From the NCBI RefSeq assembly GCF_030813695.1, contig NZ_JAUSVA010000002.1, forward strand, positions 5,952,001 to 6,016,000: a stretch of DNA of 64,000 nt, given 5' to 3'. This document shows positions 25,961 through 33,653 of this stretch, piece by piece. The notes beneath the pieces were generated by a model. That model saw only the letters and a list, made by a program, of their open reading frames with translations. It was not told where the DNA came from and ran no database searches. Made by a program: the position numbers and the translations under genes. The DNA is from Kitasatospora herbaricolor (GTDB taxonomy: Bacteria > Actinomycetota > Actinomycetes > Streptomycetales > Streptomycetaceae). How positions within the stretch are numbered: the first letter of the stretch is position 1; every line of letters begins with the position of its first letter.

Positions 25961-26257
25961 ATGCCTGGCATCACGCGCGAGGAGGTCGCCCACCTCGCCC
26001 GGCTGTCGCGTCTTGAGTTGCAGGCCGAAGAGCTGGACCACTTCGCCGAGCAGCTCGACGTGATCATCGGCGCGGTCGCCCGCGTTTCCGAGGTCGCCGG
26101 ACAGGACGTCCCGCCGACCTCCCACCCGCTGCCGCTGACCAACGTCATGCGCGCGGACGAGGTGCGGCCGTCGCTCACCCCGGAAGAGGCCCTGGCCGGC
26201 GCGCCGGCCGCCGAGGAGCAGCGATTCCGCGTGCCGCAGATCCTGGGGGAGGACTAA
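25961..26257 (+). CDS. gatC: Asp-tRNA(Asn)/Glu-tRNA(Gln) amidotransferase subunit C
   Basis: A small 98-residue subunit that stabilises GatA within the GatCAB complex. It starts MPGITREEVAHLARLSRLELQ and ends with the PLTNVMRADEVRPSLTPEEAL and FRVPQILGE segments typical of GatC. The ATG at 25961 has GAGGA upstream. The gatA ATG follows 5 nt after its stop. Confidence 0.96.
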   Translation: MPGITREEVAHLARLSRLELQAEELDHFAEQLDVIIGAVARVSEVAGQDVPPTSHPLPLTNVMRADEVRPSLTPEEALAGAPAAEEQRFRVPQILGED

Positions 26258-26262
26258 CACCC

Positions 26263-27756
26263 ATGACCGACCTCATCCGTTACACCGCCGCCGAGACCGC
26301 GTCGGCGATCGCCAAGGGCGACGTCAGCGCCGTCGAGGTGGCCCAGGCGCACCTGGACCGGATCGACGCCGTCGACAAGCGGGTCAACGCCTTCCTGCAC
26401 GTCGACACCGAGGGCGCGCTGAGCGCGGCCCGCGCGGTCGACGCGAAGCGCGCCAAGGGCGAGGAGCTCGGCCCGCTGGCCGGCGTCCCGCTCGCGCTCA
26501 AGGACGTCTTCACCACCAAGGGCGTCCCGACCACGGCCGGCTCCAAGATCCTCGAAGGCTGGGTGCCGCCGTACGACGCGACGCTGACCGGCCGTCTGAA
26601 GGACGCCGGCATCGTCATCCTCGGCAAGACCAACATGGACGAGTTCGCCATGGGGTCCTCCACCGAGAACAGCGCCTACGGCCCGACCGGCAACCCGTGG
26701 GACCTCTCCCGCATCCCCGGCGGCTCCGGCGGCGGCTCGGCCGCGGCGCTGGCCGCCTTCGAGGCGCCGCTGGCGATCGGCACCGACACCGGCGGCTCGA
26801 TCCGCCAGCCCGGCGCCGTCACCGGCACGGTCGGCGTCAAGCCGACCTACGGCTCGGTCTCGCGCTACGGCCTGATCGCCTTCTCCTCCTCGCTGGACCA
26901 GGGCGGCCCCTGCGCCCGCACGGTGCTCGACACCGCGCTGCTGCACGAGGCCATCGCCGGGTACGACCCGCTGGACTCCACCTCGATCAACGCGCCGGTG
27001 CCGGCCGTGGTCGAGGCCGCCAAGCTGCGCGACGTGCGCGGCATGCGGATCGGCGTGGTCAAGGAGTTCGCCGGCGAGGGCTACCAGGCCGGCGTGATGC
27101 AGCGCTTCAACGAGTCGGTGGAGCTGCTGCGCGAGCTGGGCGCCGAGGTCGTCGAGGTCTCCTGCCCGTCCTTCACCCTGGCGATGCCGGCGTACTACCT
27201 GATCGCGCCGAGCGAGGCCTCCTCCAACCTGGCCCGCTTCGACGCCATGCGCTACGGCCTGCGGGTCGGCGACGACGGCACCCGCTCTGCCGAGGACGTC
27301 ACCGCCCTCACCCGCGAGGCCGGCTTCGGCCCCGAGGTGAAGCGCCGCATCATCCTCGGCACCTACGCGCTCTCCTCGGGCTACTACGACGCCTACTACG
27401 GCTCGGCGCAGAAGGTCCGCACGCTCATCTCGCGGGACTTCGACGCGGCCTTCGCCGGCGTGGACGTGCTGGTCTCCCCGACCACCCCGACCACGGCCTT
27501 CCCGATCGGCGAGCGCGCCGACGACCCGCTGGCGATGTACCTGGCCGACCTGTGCACGATTCCGTCCAACCTCGCGGGCAACGCGGCCATGTCGCTGCCC
27601 TGCGGGCTCGCTCCGGAGGACAATCTCCCGGTCGGCCTGCAGATCATCGCACCCGCGATGGCGGACGACCGCCTGTACCGCGTGGGCGGCGCCGTCGAGG
27701 CCGCACTCAACGACAAGTGGGGGCACACCCTGCTGGAGGAGGCACCGGCACTGTGA
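26263..27756 (+). CDS. gatA: Glutamyl-tRNA(Gln) amidotransferase subunit A
   Basis: The amidase subunit that frees ammonia from glutamine for transamidation of misacylated tRNA. It is 497 residues. The Ser-cisSer-Lys triad is visible: the Lys in LALKDVFTTKG (about residue 80), the cis-Ser in GGSGGGSAAAL (about 152-158) and the nucleophilic Ser in TDTGGSIRQP (about 178). It is the second gene of gatC-gatA and ends with a GTGA overlap with the next small gene. Confidence 0.97.
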   Translation: MTDLIRYTAAETASAIAKGDVSAVEVAQAHLDRIDAVDKRVNAFLHVDTEGALSAARAVDAKRAKGEELGPLAGVPLALKDVFTTKGVPTTAGSKILEGWVPPYDATLTGRLKDAGIVILGKTNMDEFAMGSSTENSAYGPTGNPWDLSRIPGGSGGGSAAALAAFEAPLAIGTDTGGSIRQPGAVTGTVGVKPTYGSVSRYGLIAFSSSLDQGGPCARTVLDTALLHEAIAGYDPLDSTSINAPVPAVVEAAKLRDVRGMRIGVVKEFAGEGYQAGVMQRFNESVELLRELGAEVVEVSCPSFTLAMPAYYLIAPSEASSNLARFDAMRYGLRVGDDGTRSAEDVTALTREAGFGPEVKRRIILGTYALSSGYYDAYYGSAQKVRTLISRDFDAAFAGVDVLVSPTTPTTAFPIGERADDPLAMYLADLCTIPSNLAGNAAMSLPCGLAPEDNLPVGLQIIAPAMADDRLYRVGGAVEAALNDKWGHTLLEEAPAL

Positions 27757-27992
27757 GCAGCATCGCGAAGGCCAAGGGTTTCAAGCACTCGAAGCCCGGT
27801 CTCTGGCTCTCCCTCGGGACGACCGCGTTCGGTGCGATCTCGATCGCGAAGGACGTCCGGAAGGCCCAGGACGAGCACGACAACCTGAAGCTGATCAACG
27901 CCGTGGTCGGCGCCCTGGCCCTGGTCACCGGCGCCGCGCTGCTGATCCGCGAGCTGAAGCAGCTCGGCGACGACGACGTACTGCTGGGCTGA
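27753..27992 (+). CDS. Small membrane protein between gatA and gatB
   Basis: A 79-residue protein starting at GTG 27753, which overlaps the gatA stop by 4 nt (GTGA), so translation is probably coupled. It is Lys-rich at first (SSIAKAKGFKHSKPG), then has a hydrophobic patch (LWLSLGTTAFGAISI), a charged middle (AKDVRKAQDEHDNLKL), one clear membrane segment (INAVVGALALVTGAALLI) and an acidic end. I do not recognise a family. A gene of this size sits at the same place in other streptomycetes (SCO5500 from memory), so it is conserved rather than spurious. Confidence 0.75.
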   Translation: MSSIAKAKGFKHSKPGLWLSLGTTAFGAISIAKDVRKAQDEHDNLKLINAVVGALALVTGAALLIRELKQLGDDDVLLG

Positions 27993-28004
27993 GAGGCCCG
28001 CCCG

Positions 28005-28056
28005 GGCCCGGCCCCCGACACCGGGGGCCGGGCCCGTACCTCCGAAGACTTTTTTA
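28005..28056 (+). terminator. Hairpin and downstream T tract between the gatCA unit and gatB
   Basis: GGGCCCGGCCCCCG (28005-28018) pairs perfectly with CGGGGGCCGGGCCC (28023-28036) around ACAC. A run of six T lies at 28051-28056, rather far (14 nt) from the stem for a classic intrinsic terminator. It may partly separate gatB from gatCA. Confidence 0.65.
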
Positions 28057-28070
28057 GTGAAGGGGACGCT

Positions 28071-29582
28071 GTGAGCGTCAGTAACCTGGTCTCCTACGAC
28101 GACGCACTCGCCTCCTACGACCCGGTGATGGGCCTTGAGGTCCACGTCGAGCTGGGCACCAAGACGAAGATGTTCTGCGGGTGCTCGACCGAGCTGGGTG
28201 CCGAGCCGAACAGCCAGGTCTGCCCGACCTGCCTCGGCCTGCCCGGCTCGCTGCCGGTGGTCAACGCGGTCGGCGTGGAGTCCGCCGTCAAGATCGGCCT
28301 CGCCCTGAACTGCGAGATCGCCGAGTGGTGCCGGTTCGCCCGGAAGAACTACTTCTACCCGGACATGCCGAAGAACTTCCAGACCTCGCAGTACGACGAG
28401 CCGATCGCCTTCAACGGCTACCTCGACGTGCAGCTGGAGGACGGCGAGATCTTCCGGGTCGAGATCGAGCGCGCCCACATGGAGGAGGACACCGGCAAGT
28501 CCTCGCACATCGGTGGCGCGACCGGCCGCATCCACGGCGCCTCGCACTCGCTGCTCGACTACAACCGGGCCGGCATCCCGCTGATCGAGATCGTCACCAA
28601 GCCGATCGAGGGCGCCGGCGCCCGCGCGCCCGAGGTCGCCAAGGCGTACGTCGCCGAGCTGCGCGAGCTGATCAAGGCGCTCGGCGTCTCCGAGGCCCGG
28701 ATGGACAAGGGCCAGATGCGCTGCGACGTCAACCTGTCGCTGCGCCCCAACGGCACCGAGAAGTTCGGCACCCGCTCGGAGACCAAGAACGTCAACTCGC
28801 TGCGCAGCGTCGAGCGGGCCGCCCGCTTCGAGATCATGCGGCACGCCACCGTCCTCACCGACGGCGGCACCATCGTCCAGGAGACCCGGCACTTCCACGA
28901 GGAGGACGGCTCCACCACGGCCGGCCGGATCAAGGACAACGCCGAGGACTACCGGTACTTCCCCGAGCCGGACCTGGTGCCGATCGCGCCCGCCCGCGAC
29001 TGGGTCGAGGAACTGCGCGCCGCCCTGCCCGAGCTGCCCCGGGTCCGCCGGGCCCGCCTGCAGGGCGAGTGGGGCCTGTCGGACAAGGACATGCAGTCGG
29101 TGCTGAACGCCGGCGCCGTCCAGCCGATCCTGGAGACCATCGCCGCGGGCGCCCCCGCCGACCAGGCCCGCAAGTGGTGGATGGGCGAGCTGGCCCGCCG
29201 CGCCAACGAGACCGGCACCGACCTCGCCGAGCAGCCGATCACCCCGGCGCAGGTGGCCCGGGTCACCGCGCTGGTCGCCGAGGGCAAGCTCAACGACAAG
29301 CTGGCCCGCCAGGTCATCGAGGCCGTGCTGGCCGGCGAGGGCGAGCCGGACGAGGTCGTCGCCGCCCGCGGCCTGGCCGTCGTCTCGGACGACTCGGCGC
29401 TCGGCGCGGCCGTCGACCAGGCCATCGCCGACAACGCCGCCATCGCCGACAAGATCCGCGACGGCAAGGTCGCCGCGGTCGGCGCGCTGGTCGGCGCGGT
29501 CATGAAGGCCACCCGCGGCCAGGCCGACGCGGCCCGCGTGAAGGACCTCATCCTGGAGCGCCTCGGCGTGGAGGCGCAGTAG
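28071..29582 (+). CDS. gatB: Asp/Glu-tRNA amidotransferase subunit B
   Basis: The tRNA-binding kinase subunit of GatCAB, 503 residues. MGLEVHVELGTKTKMFCGCS is the catalytic N-terminus with its zinc cysteines; the second pair is in SQVCPTCLGLPGSLP. NYFYPDMPKNFQTSQYD and the RMDKGQMRCDVNLSL, YRYFPEPDL segments are diagnostic. The C-terminal helical and YqeY-like tail domains (KDLILERLGVEAQ) are present. The GTG at 28071 has AAGGGGA upstream. Confidence 0.97.
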   Translation: MSVSNLVSYDDALASYDPVMGLEVHVELGTKTKMFCGCSTELGAEPNSQVCPTCLGLPGSLPVVNAVGVESAVKIGLALNCEIAEWCRFARKNYFYPDMPKNFQTSQYDEPIAFNGYLDVQLEDGEIFRVEIERAHMEEDTGKSSHIGGATGRIHGASHSLLDYNRAGIPLIEIVTKPIEGAGARAPEVAKAYVAELRELIKALGVSEARMDKGQMRCDVNLSLRPNGTEKFGTRSETKNVNSLRSVERAARFEIMRHATVLTDGGTIVQETRHFHEEDGSTTAGRIKDNAEDYRYFPEPDLVPIAPARDWVEELRAALPELPRVRRARLQGEWGLSDKDMQSVLNAGAVQPILETIAAGAPADQARKWWMGELARRANETGTDLAEQPITPAQVARVTALVAEGKLNDKLARQVIEAVLAGEGEPDEVVAARGLAVVSDDSALGAAVDQAIADNAAIADKIRDGKVAAVGALVGAVMKATRGQADAARVKDLILERLGVEAQ

Positions 29583-29652
29583 GCACCCTCCTAAGGCCCC
29601 CTTAGGCCCCGCCGGCGACGGCGGGCCCCCGGGTGGGCCCGGGTAAGGCACC

Positions 29653-29695
29653 GGAGCCCGTACGTACCCCGTTCCCACGGGTGCGTACGGGCTCC
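29653..29695 (+). terminator. Hairpin terminator after gatB
   Basis: GGAGCCCGTACGTACCC (29653-29669) pairs with GGGTGCGTACGGGCTCC (29679-29695) with one G-T pair and a 9-nt loop. Confidence 0.85.
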
Positions 29696-29827
29696 CGCCG
29701 TGTCCGGGCACCCCCGGCTAAGGCCCCCGGGGCCCGGAAGATGCGGCAGGCTGCCGATGTGGTGCACCCCCCTGGGGGAGGAGGCTCTTCCCAGGACGAA
29801 GAAGCGTCCTCAACCGAGGGGAACACC

Positions 29828-30046
29828 ATGATCGAGTACGAGCTCATCCAGCAGCGGACCCAGGAACTGCGGGTCAGGGCCGAGCGCGAGCGCATGGTCC
29901 GGGCCGCCCGGACCGACGGGGCCGGCCGCACCGACGGCCTGCTCGGCCGCTTCGCCGGAGCGGTGCGCCGCACCACCGCCGCCCGGCCGCAGGCCGAGCC
30001 GCGGGTCGCCCGCCCGGCCCGCACGGCCCGCGCCGAAGGATGCTGA
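29828..30046 (+). CDS. Small basic protein upstream of the LuxR regulator
   Basis: A 72-residue Arg/Ala-rich protein. MIEYELIQQRTQELRVRAERERMVRAAR is a predicted amphipathic helix, followed by a disordered basic tail with ARPARTARAEGC. The ATG at 29828 has GAGGGGA 6 nt upstream, which supports real translation. Short proteins with an MIEYELIQ-type start are common in streptomycetes, often near regulators, but no function is known to me. It ends about 130 nt before the regulator start. Confidence 0.65.
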   Translation: MIEYELIQQRTQELRVRAERERMVRAARTDGAGRTDGLLGRFAGAVRRTTAARPQAEPRVARPARTARAEGC

Positions 30047-30177
30047 CGGACCGGCACACGACAGGTGCCACCGTGCAGGACGAGGGGGAGGACGCCACCG
30101 GCGCCTCCCCCTCGGGCCGCCCGGCGACCGCAATAACTACTCGGCCCGCCGCCGGGCCCTGTGGCATGCTCTGGCCC

Positions 30178-33100
30178 ATGCAGCAGATATCGGTGAGTCC
30201 CGTCTTCGTCGGCCGTGACCCCGAGATCACCACCCTGACGGACGCGCTGCGCCGGGCCGGCGAGGGCCGCCCGCAGGCCGTGCTGATCGGCGGCGAGGCC
30301 GGCGTCGGCAAGACCCGCCTGCTGGAGGAGTTCCTCGACCAGGCCTGCAACGTCGGCCCGGGCGGGGCCGGCACCGTGGTCACCACCCTCGGCAGCTGCC
30401 CCGAGATCGGCGCCGAGGGCCTGCCGTACGCGCCGCTGGTCACCGCGCTGCGCCGGCTGCACCGCTCGCTCGGCCCCGAACTGGAGGCCGCCGCCGCCGG
30501 GATGGAGGGCCATCTCGCCCGGCTCTTCCCCGACTTCGGCGAACCCGACGGCGGACCCAACGACGAGCACGGCCGGGCCCATCTCTTCGAGCACACCGCG
30601 CGCCTCTTCGAACGGCTCGGCGCCGACCGCACACTCGTCCTCGCCGTGGAGGACCTGCACTGGTCCGACCGCTCGACCCGGGAACTGCTCGCCTACCTGC
30701 TGCGCACCCTGCACCGCAGCCGGGTCCTGATCGTCGCCACCTACCGCACCGACGACCTGCACCGCCGCCACCCGCTGCGGCCCTTCCTGGTCGAGCTCGA
30801 ACGGCTGCGCACCGTCCAGCGCGTGGAGCTGGAGCGCTTCGTCCGCGGCGAGGTGGCCGAGCAACTGGCCGGCATCCTCGGCACCGCCGCCCCCGACCGC
30901 GAGCTGGTCGACCGCATCCACCGCCGCTCCGAGGGCAACCCTTTCTTCGTCGAGGAGCTCGCCACCTCCTTCCAGAGCGGCTGTTCGGCCGGCCTCACCG
31001 ACTCCCTGCGCGACATCCTGCTGGTCCGGGTGGAGGCCCTGCCGGAGGACACCCAACGGGTGGTCAGGATCGCCGCCGAGGGCGGCTCCTACGTCGAGCA
31101 CGCGCTGCTCGCCGCCGTGCTGGACGACGGCGAGGAGGCGCTGATCGAGGCGCTGCGCACCGCCGTCGGCGCCAACATCCTGCGCCCGGACACCGACGGC
31201 GACGGCTACCGGTTCCGGCACGCCCTGGTCCGTGAGGCGGTCTCCGACGACCTGCTGCCCGGCGAGCGCCACCGGATCAACCGCCGCTACGCCACCGCGC
31301 TGGAGGAACAGCCCGCGCTGGTCGGCCCCGACGTCCGGCCGGCCCGGCTGGCCAACTACTGGTACCACGCGCACGACAGCGCCCGGGCCCTGCCGAGCGC
31401 GCTGGACGCCGCCCGGGCGGCCCGCCGCCGCAACGCCTTCGCCGAGCAGCTGCGGATGCTGGAGCGCGCCCTGGAACTCTGGGACCAGGTCTCCGCCGAG
31501 GTGCTGCAGAACACCCTTCGCCCCCACGACTGGGCCGAGACCTACCCGCCGTGCGGCTGCGCCCCCGGCACCCACGACAACACCTGCGAGCAACTGCAGC
31601 TCGTCGACGTGCTGGCCGAGGCTGTGGTCGCCGCCCGCCGCAGCGGGGACCGCGACCGCGGCCTCAGCCTGGCCAAGCGGGCCCTGCACCTGGTGGACGA
31701 GACGGCCGGCCCGGCCCGCGCCGCCTGGTTCCGGATGTACCGCTCCCGGATGCTCGGCCACCTCAACCGGCCCGGCCACGACGAGGAGCTCGCGTACGCC
31801 CGCCGGCTGGTCGAGGGCCTGCCGCCGTCCGCGGTGCAGGCCGAGGTGCTGGCCCTGGACGCCGCCGCCGGGATGCTCAGCAACCCCACCCGGCAGCACA
31901 TCGAGCTGGCCGAGCGGGCGGTGGAGATCGCCCGGCAGGTCGGCGCCTGCGACGTCGAGCAGCACGCCCTGATGACGCTGGGCACCCTGCGCAGCGAACT
32001 CGGCAAGGACCCGGAGGCGGCCGTCGCGCTGCTCACCGAGGCGGTCGCCGCCACCAGGACGGCTGGCGCCTCCCCCGACCTGCTGCTGCGCGGGCTCAAC
32101 AACCTGGCCAGCCTGCTGCACTCGCAGGGCCGCTCGTACGAGGCCGCCGAGTACGCCCGGGAGGGGCTGGAGGCGGCCGGCGGCACCGGGCTGCTGCGCA
32201 ACACCGGCGCCATCCTCACCGGCAACCTGGCCGAGGCGCTGATCGCCACCGGGCGCCCGCAGGAGGCCGCCGAGCTGCTGGAGGCCTCGGAGACGGGCCG
32301 CCCGAGCGGCACCCACGCCGAGTTCCTGGACCGGCTGCGCGCGGACCTCGCCCTGATGCGCGGGGACGTCCGGGCCGCGTCCGGGCTGCTCGCCCAGGCC
32401 CGCGCCTCGCACCGGTTGGGCCAGCTCCAGCACACCCTGCCGATCGCCCTGCTGGCGGTCGAGGTCGCCACCCGCACCGGGCAGCCGCTGACCGCCAGGG
32501 CGGAGCTGCTCGCGGTGCTTGACGGCGAACTCCCGGCCGGGGGAGAGGCACTGCTGCTCCCGCTGCTGGCGCTGGCGGCCGGCGCCGAGGCCGACTCGCG
32601 CGGCCTGCCGGCGGCGGACCAGGAGCGTCCGGCGGTCCTGGAGCGGATCGCCGCGGCCGCCGCCGGGCTGACCCCCAAGGTGCCGCTGCACATCGGCTGG
32701 GCCCGGCTGCTGGACGCCGAGCTGGCCCGCGCGGTGGGCGCCGACACGCCCGAGCACTGGACGGCGGCGCTCGATCCGCTGCGGCGGACGGGCCTGCCCT
32801 ACCCGCTGGCCCTGGCCCTGCTCCGGGCGGCCGGGGCCGAGGCCACCGCCGGTCGCCGGGACGCGGCCGCCGCACTGCTCCGGGAGGCCGCCGGGCTGGC
32901 CGGCCGCCGGGGGGACGTCTTCCTCCTCGGCGAGATCGGCCACCTCGCGGACCGGGCCGGCCTCGACCGAGCGACGATCGAAGGCCCGGCGCGTCCGGCA
33001 CCGGCCGGCGACGCCGACCGGGCCGGGGCCGACACGCCCGGCGGCGCGCCGTCGCCGGGCGTGTCGGCGACGGCCGAGGCGCTCGGTCTCACCCCCCGTG

Positions 33101-33300
33101 AGCGGGACGTGCTCCGGTTGCTCGCGCTCGGCCGGACCAACCGGCAGATCGCCGAGGAACTGTTCATCTCCCCCAAGACCGCGAGCGTGCACGTGTCCAA
33201 CATCCTGGCGAAGCTGGCCGTGACCGGCCGCGGCGAGGCCGCGGCGATGGCCCACCGGCTGCGGCTCTTCCCCGACACGCTCATCCCGGCGGCGCGCTGA
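30178..33300 (+). CDS. Large LuxR-family (LAL-type) ATPase transcriptional regulator
   Basis: A 1,040-residue STAND-type regulator. Residues 10-180 form the AAA/ATPase part with Walker A GGEAGVGKTRLLEEF (about 38-52) and Walker B LVLAVEDLHWSD. A TPR-like helical middle (about 380-900) has repeats such as ARAGASPDLLLRGLNNLASLL and RSYEAAEYAREGLEA. The C-terminus (about 968-1030, LGLTPRERDVLRLLALGRTNRQIAEELFISPKTASVHVSNI) is the LuxR/GerE helix-turn-helix. I chose ATG 30178 (MQQISVSPVFVGRD), the usual family start; earlier starts at 30040 and 30166 are possible. Inducer and targets are unknown; position suggests the SCO5506 group (memory). Confidence 0.88.
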   Translation: MQQISVSPVFVGRDPEITTLTDALRRAGEGRPQAVLIGGEAGVGKTRLLEEFLDQACNVGPGGAGTVVTTLGSCPEIGAEGLPYAPLVTALRRLHRSLGPELEAAAAGMEGHLARLFPDFGEPDGGPNDEHGRAHLFEHTARLFERLGADRTLVLAVEDLHWSDRSTRELLAYLLRTLHRSRVLIVATYRTDDLHRRHPLRPFLVELERLRTVQRVELERFVRGEVAEQLAGILGTAAPDRELVDRIHRRSEGNPFFVEELATSFQSGCSAGLTDSLRDILLVRVEALPEDTQRVVRIAAEGGSYVEHALLAAVLDDGEEALIEALRTAVGANILRPDTDGDGYRFRHALVREAVSDDLLPGERHRINRRYATALEEQPALVGPDVRPARLANYWYHAHDSARALPSALDAARAARRRNAFAEQLRMLERALELWDQVSAEVLQNTLRPHDWAETYPPCGCAPGTHDNTCEQLQLVDVLAEAVVAARRSGDRDRGLSLAKRALHLVDETAGPARAAWFRMYRSRMLGHLNRPGHDEELAYARRLVEGLPPSAVQAEVLALDAAAGMLSNPTRQHIELAERAVEIARQVGACDVEQHALMTLGTLRSELGKDPEAAVALLTEAVAATRTAGASPDLLLRGLNNLASLLHSQGRSYEAAEYAREGLEAAGGTGLLRNTGAILTGNLAEALIATGRPQEAAELLEASETGRPSGTHAEFLDRLRADLALMRGDVRAASGLLAQARASHRLGQLQHTLPIALLAVEVATRTGQPLTARAELLAVLDGELPAGGEALLLPLLALAAGAEADSRGLPAADQERPAVLERIAAAAAGLTPKVPLHIGWARLLDAELARAVGADTPEHWTAALDPLRRTGLPYPLALALLRAAGAEATAGRRDAAAALLREAAGLAGRRGDVFLLGEIGHLADRAGLDRATIEGPARPAPAGDADRAGADTPGGAPSPGVSATAEALGLTPRERDVLRLLALGRTNRQIAEELFISPKTASVHVSNILAKLAVTGRGEAAAMAHRLRLFPDTLIPAAR

Positions 33301-33653
33301 CGGCCGCCGGGAGCGCCGGCCGGCCGCCGCCGTGCTCCCGTGCGCGCCGTGTGAGCCCCTGGGCGGGCGCCGCCGCCGAATGGGGTGGATCCGCCCGGAA
33401 CAGGCCTGTTTCCGCACGCTTCGACCATTACTCTAAGTGGAGTGTGCGTGTCATTGAGTGACGGAAGTGGTGTAGTGTCCCGGTTGGGAACATCGGTGCG
33501 GCGCGGCGGTCCCAGGGCCGCCGGCACCCTGGGCCACCGCCCTGACGGGGTGCCGGGTCACTGTGCGCGGCGGGTGGCCCATGGCCACACCGGTCGGCGG
33601 CGCGGCCCACGCCCGGATGCCGCCAGGCCCCGGGCCGGAGGGGGAGATGTCCA
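33301..33653 (+). other. Intergenic region before the PAS-GGDEF-EAL gene
   Basis: 353 nt without a gene. A less GC-rich patch at about 33425-33500 contains TCATTGAGTGA and TTGAGT...TAGTGT, possibly the promoter of the downstream gene, but the spacing (13 nt) is poor. No clear hairpin terminator for the LuxR-type gene was found. Confidence 0.3.

Noticed and set aside
30040..30177. Earlier starts of the LuxR-family regulator
   Set aside because: No family match upstream of MQQISVSPVFVGRD; kept as a possibility only.
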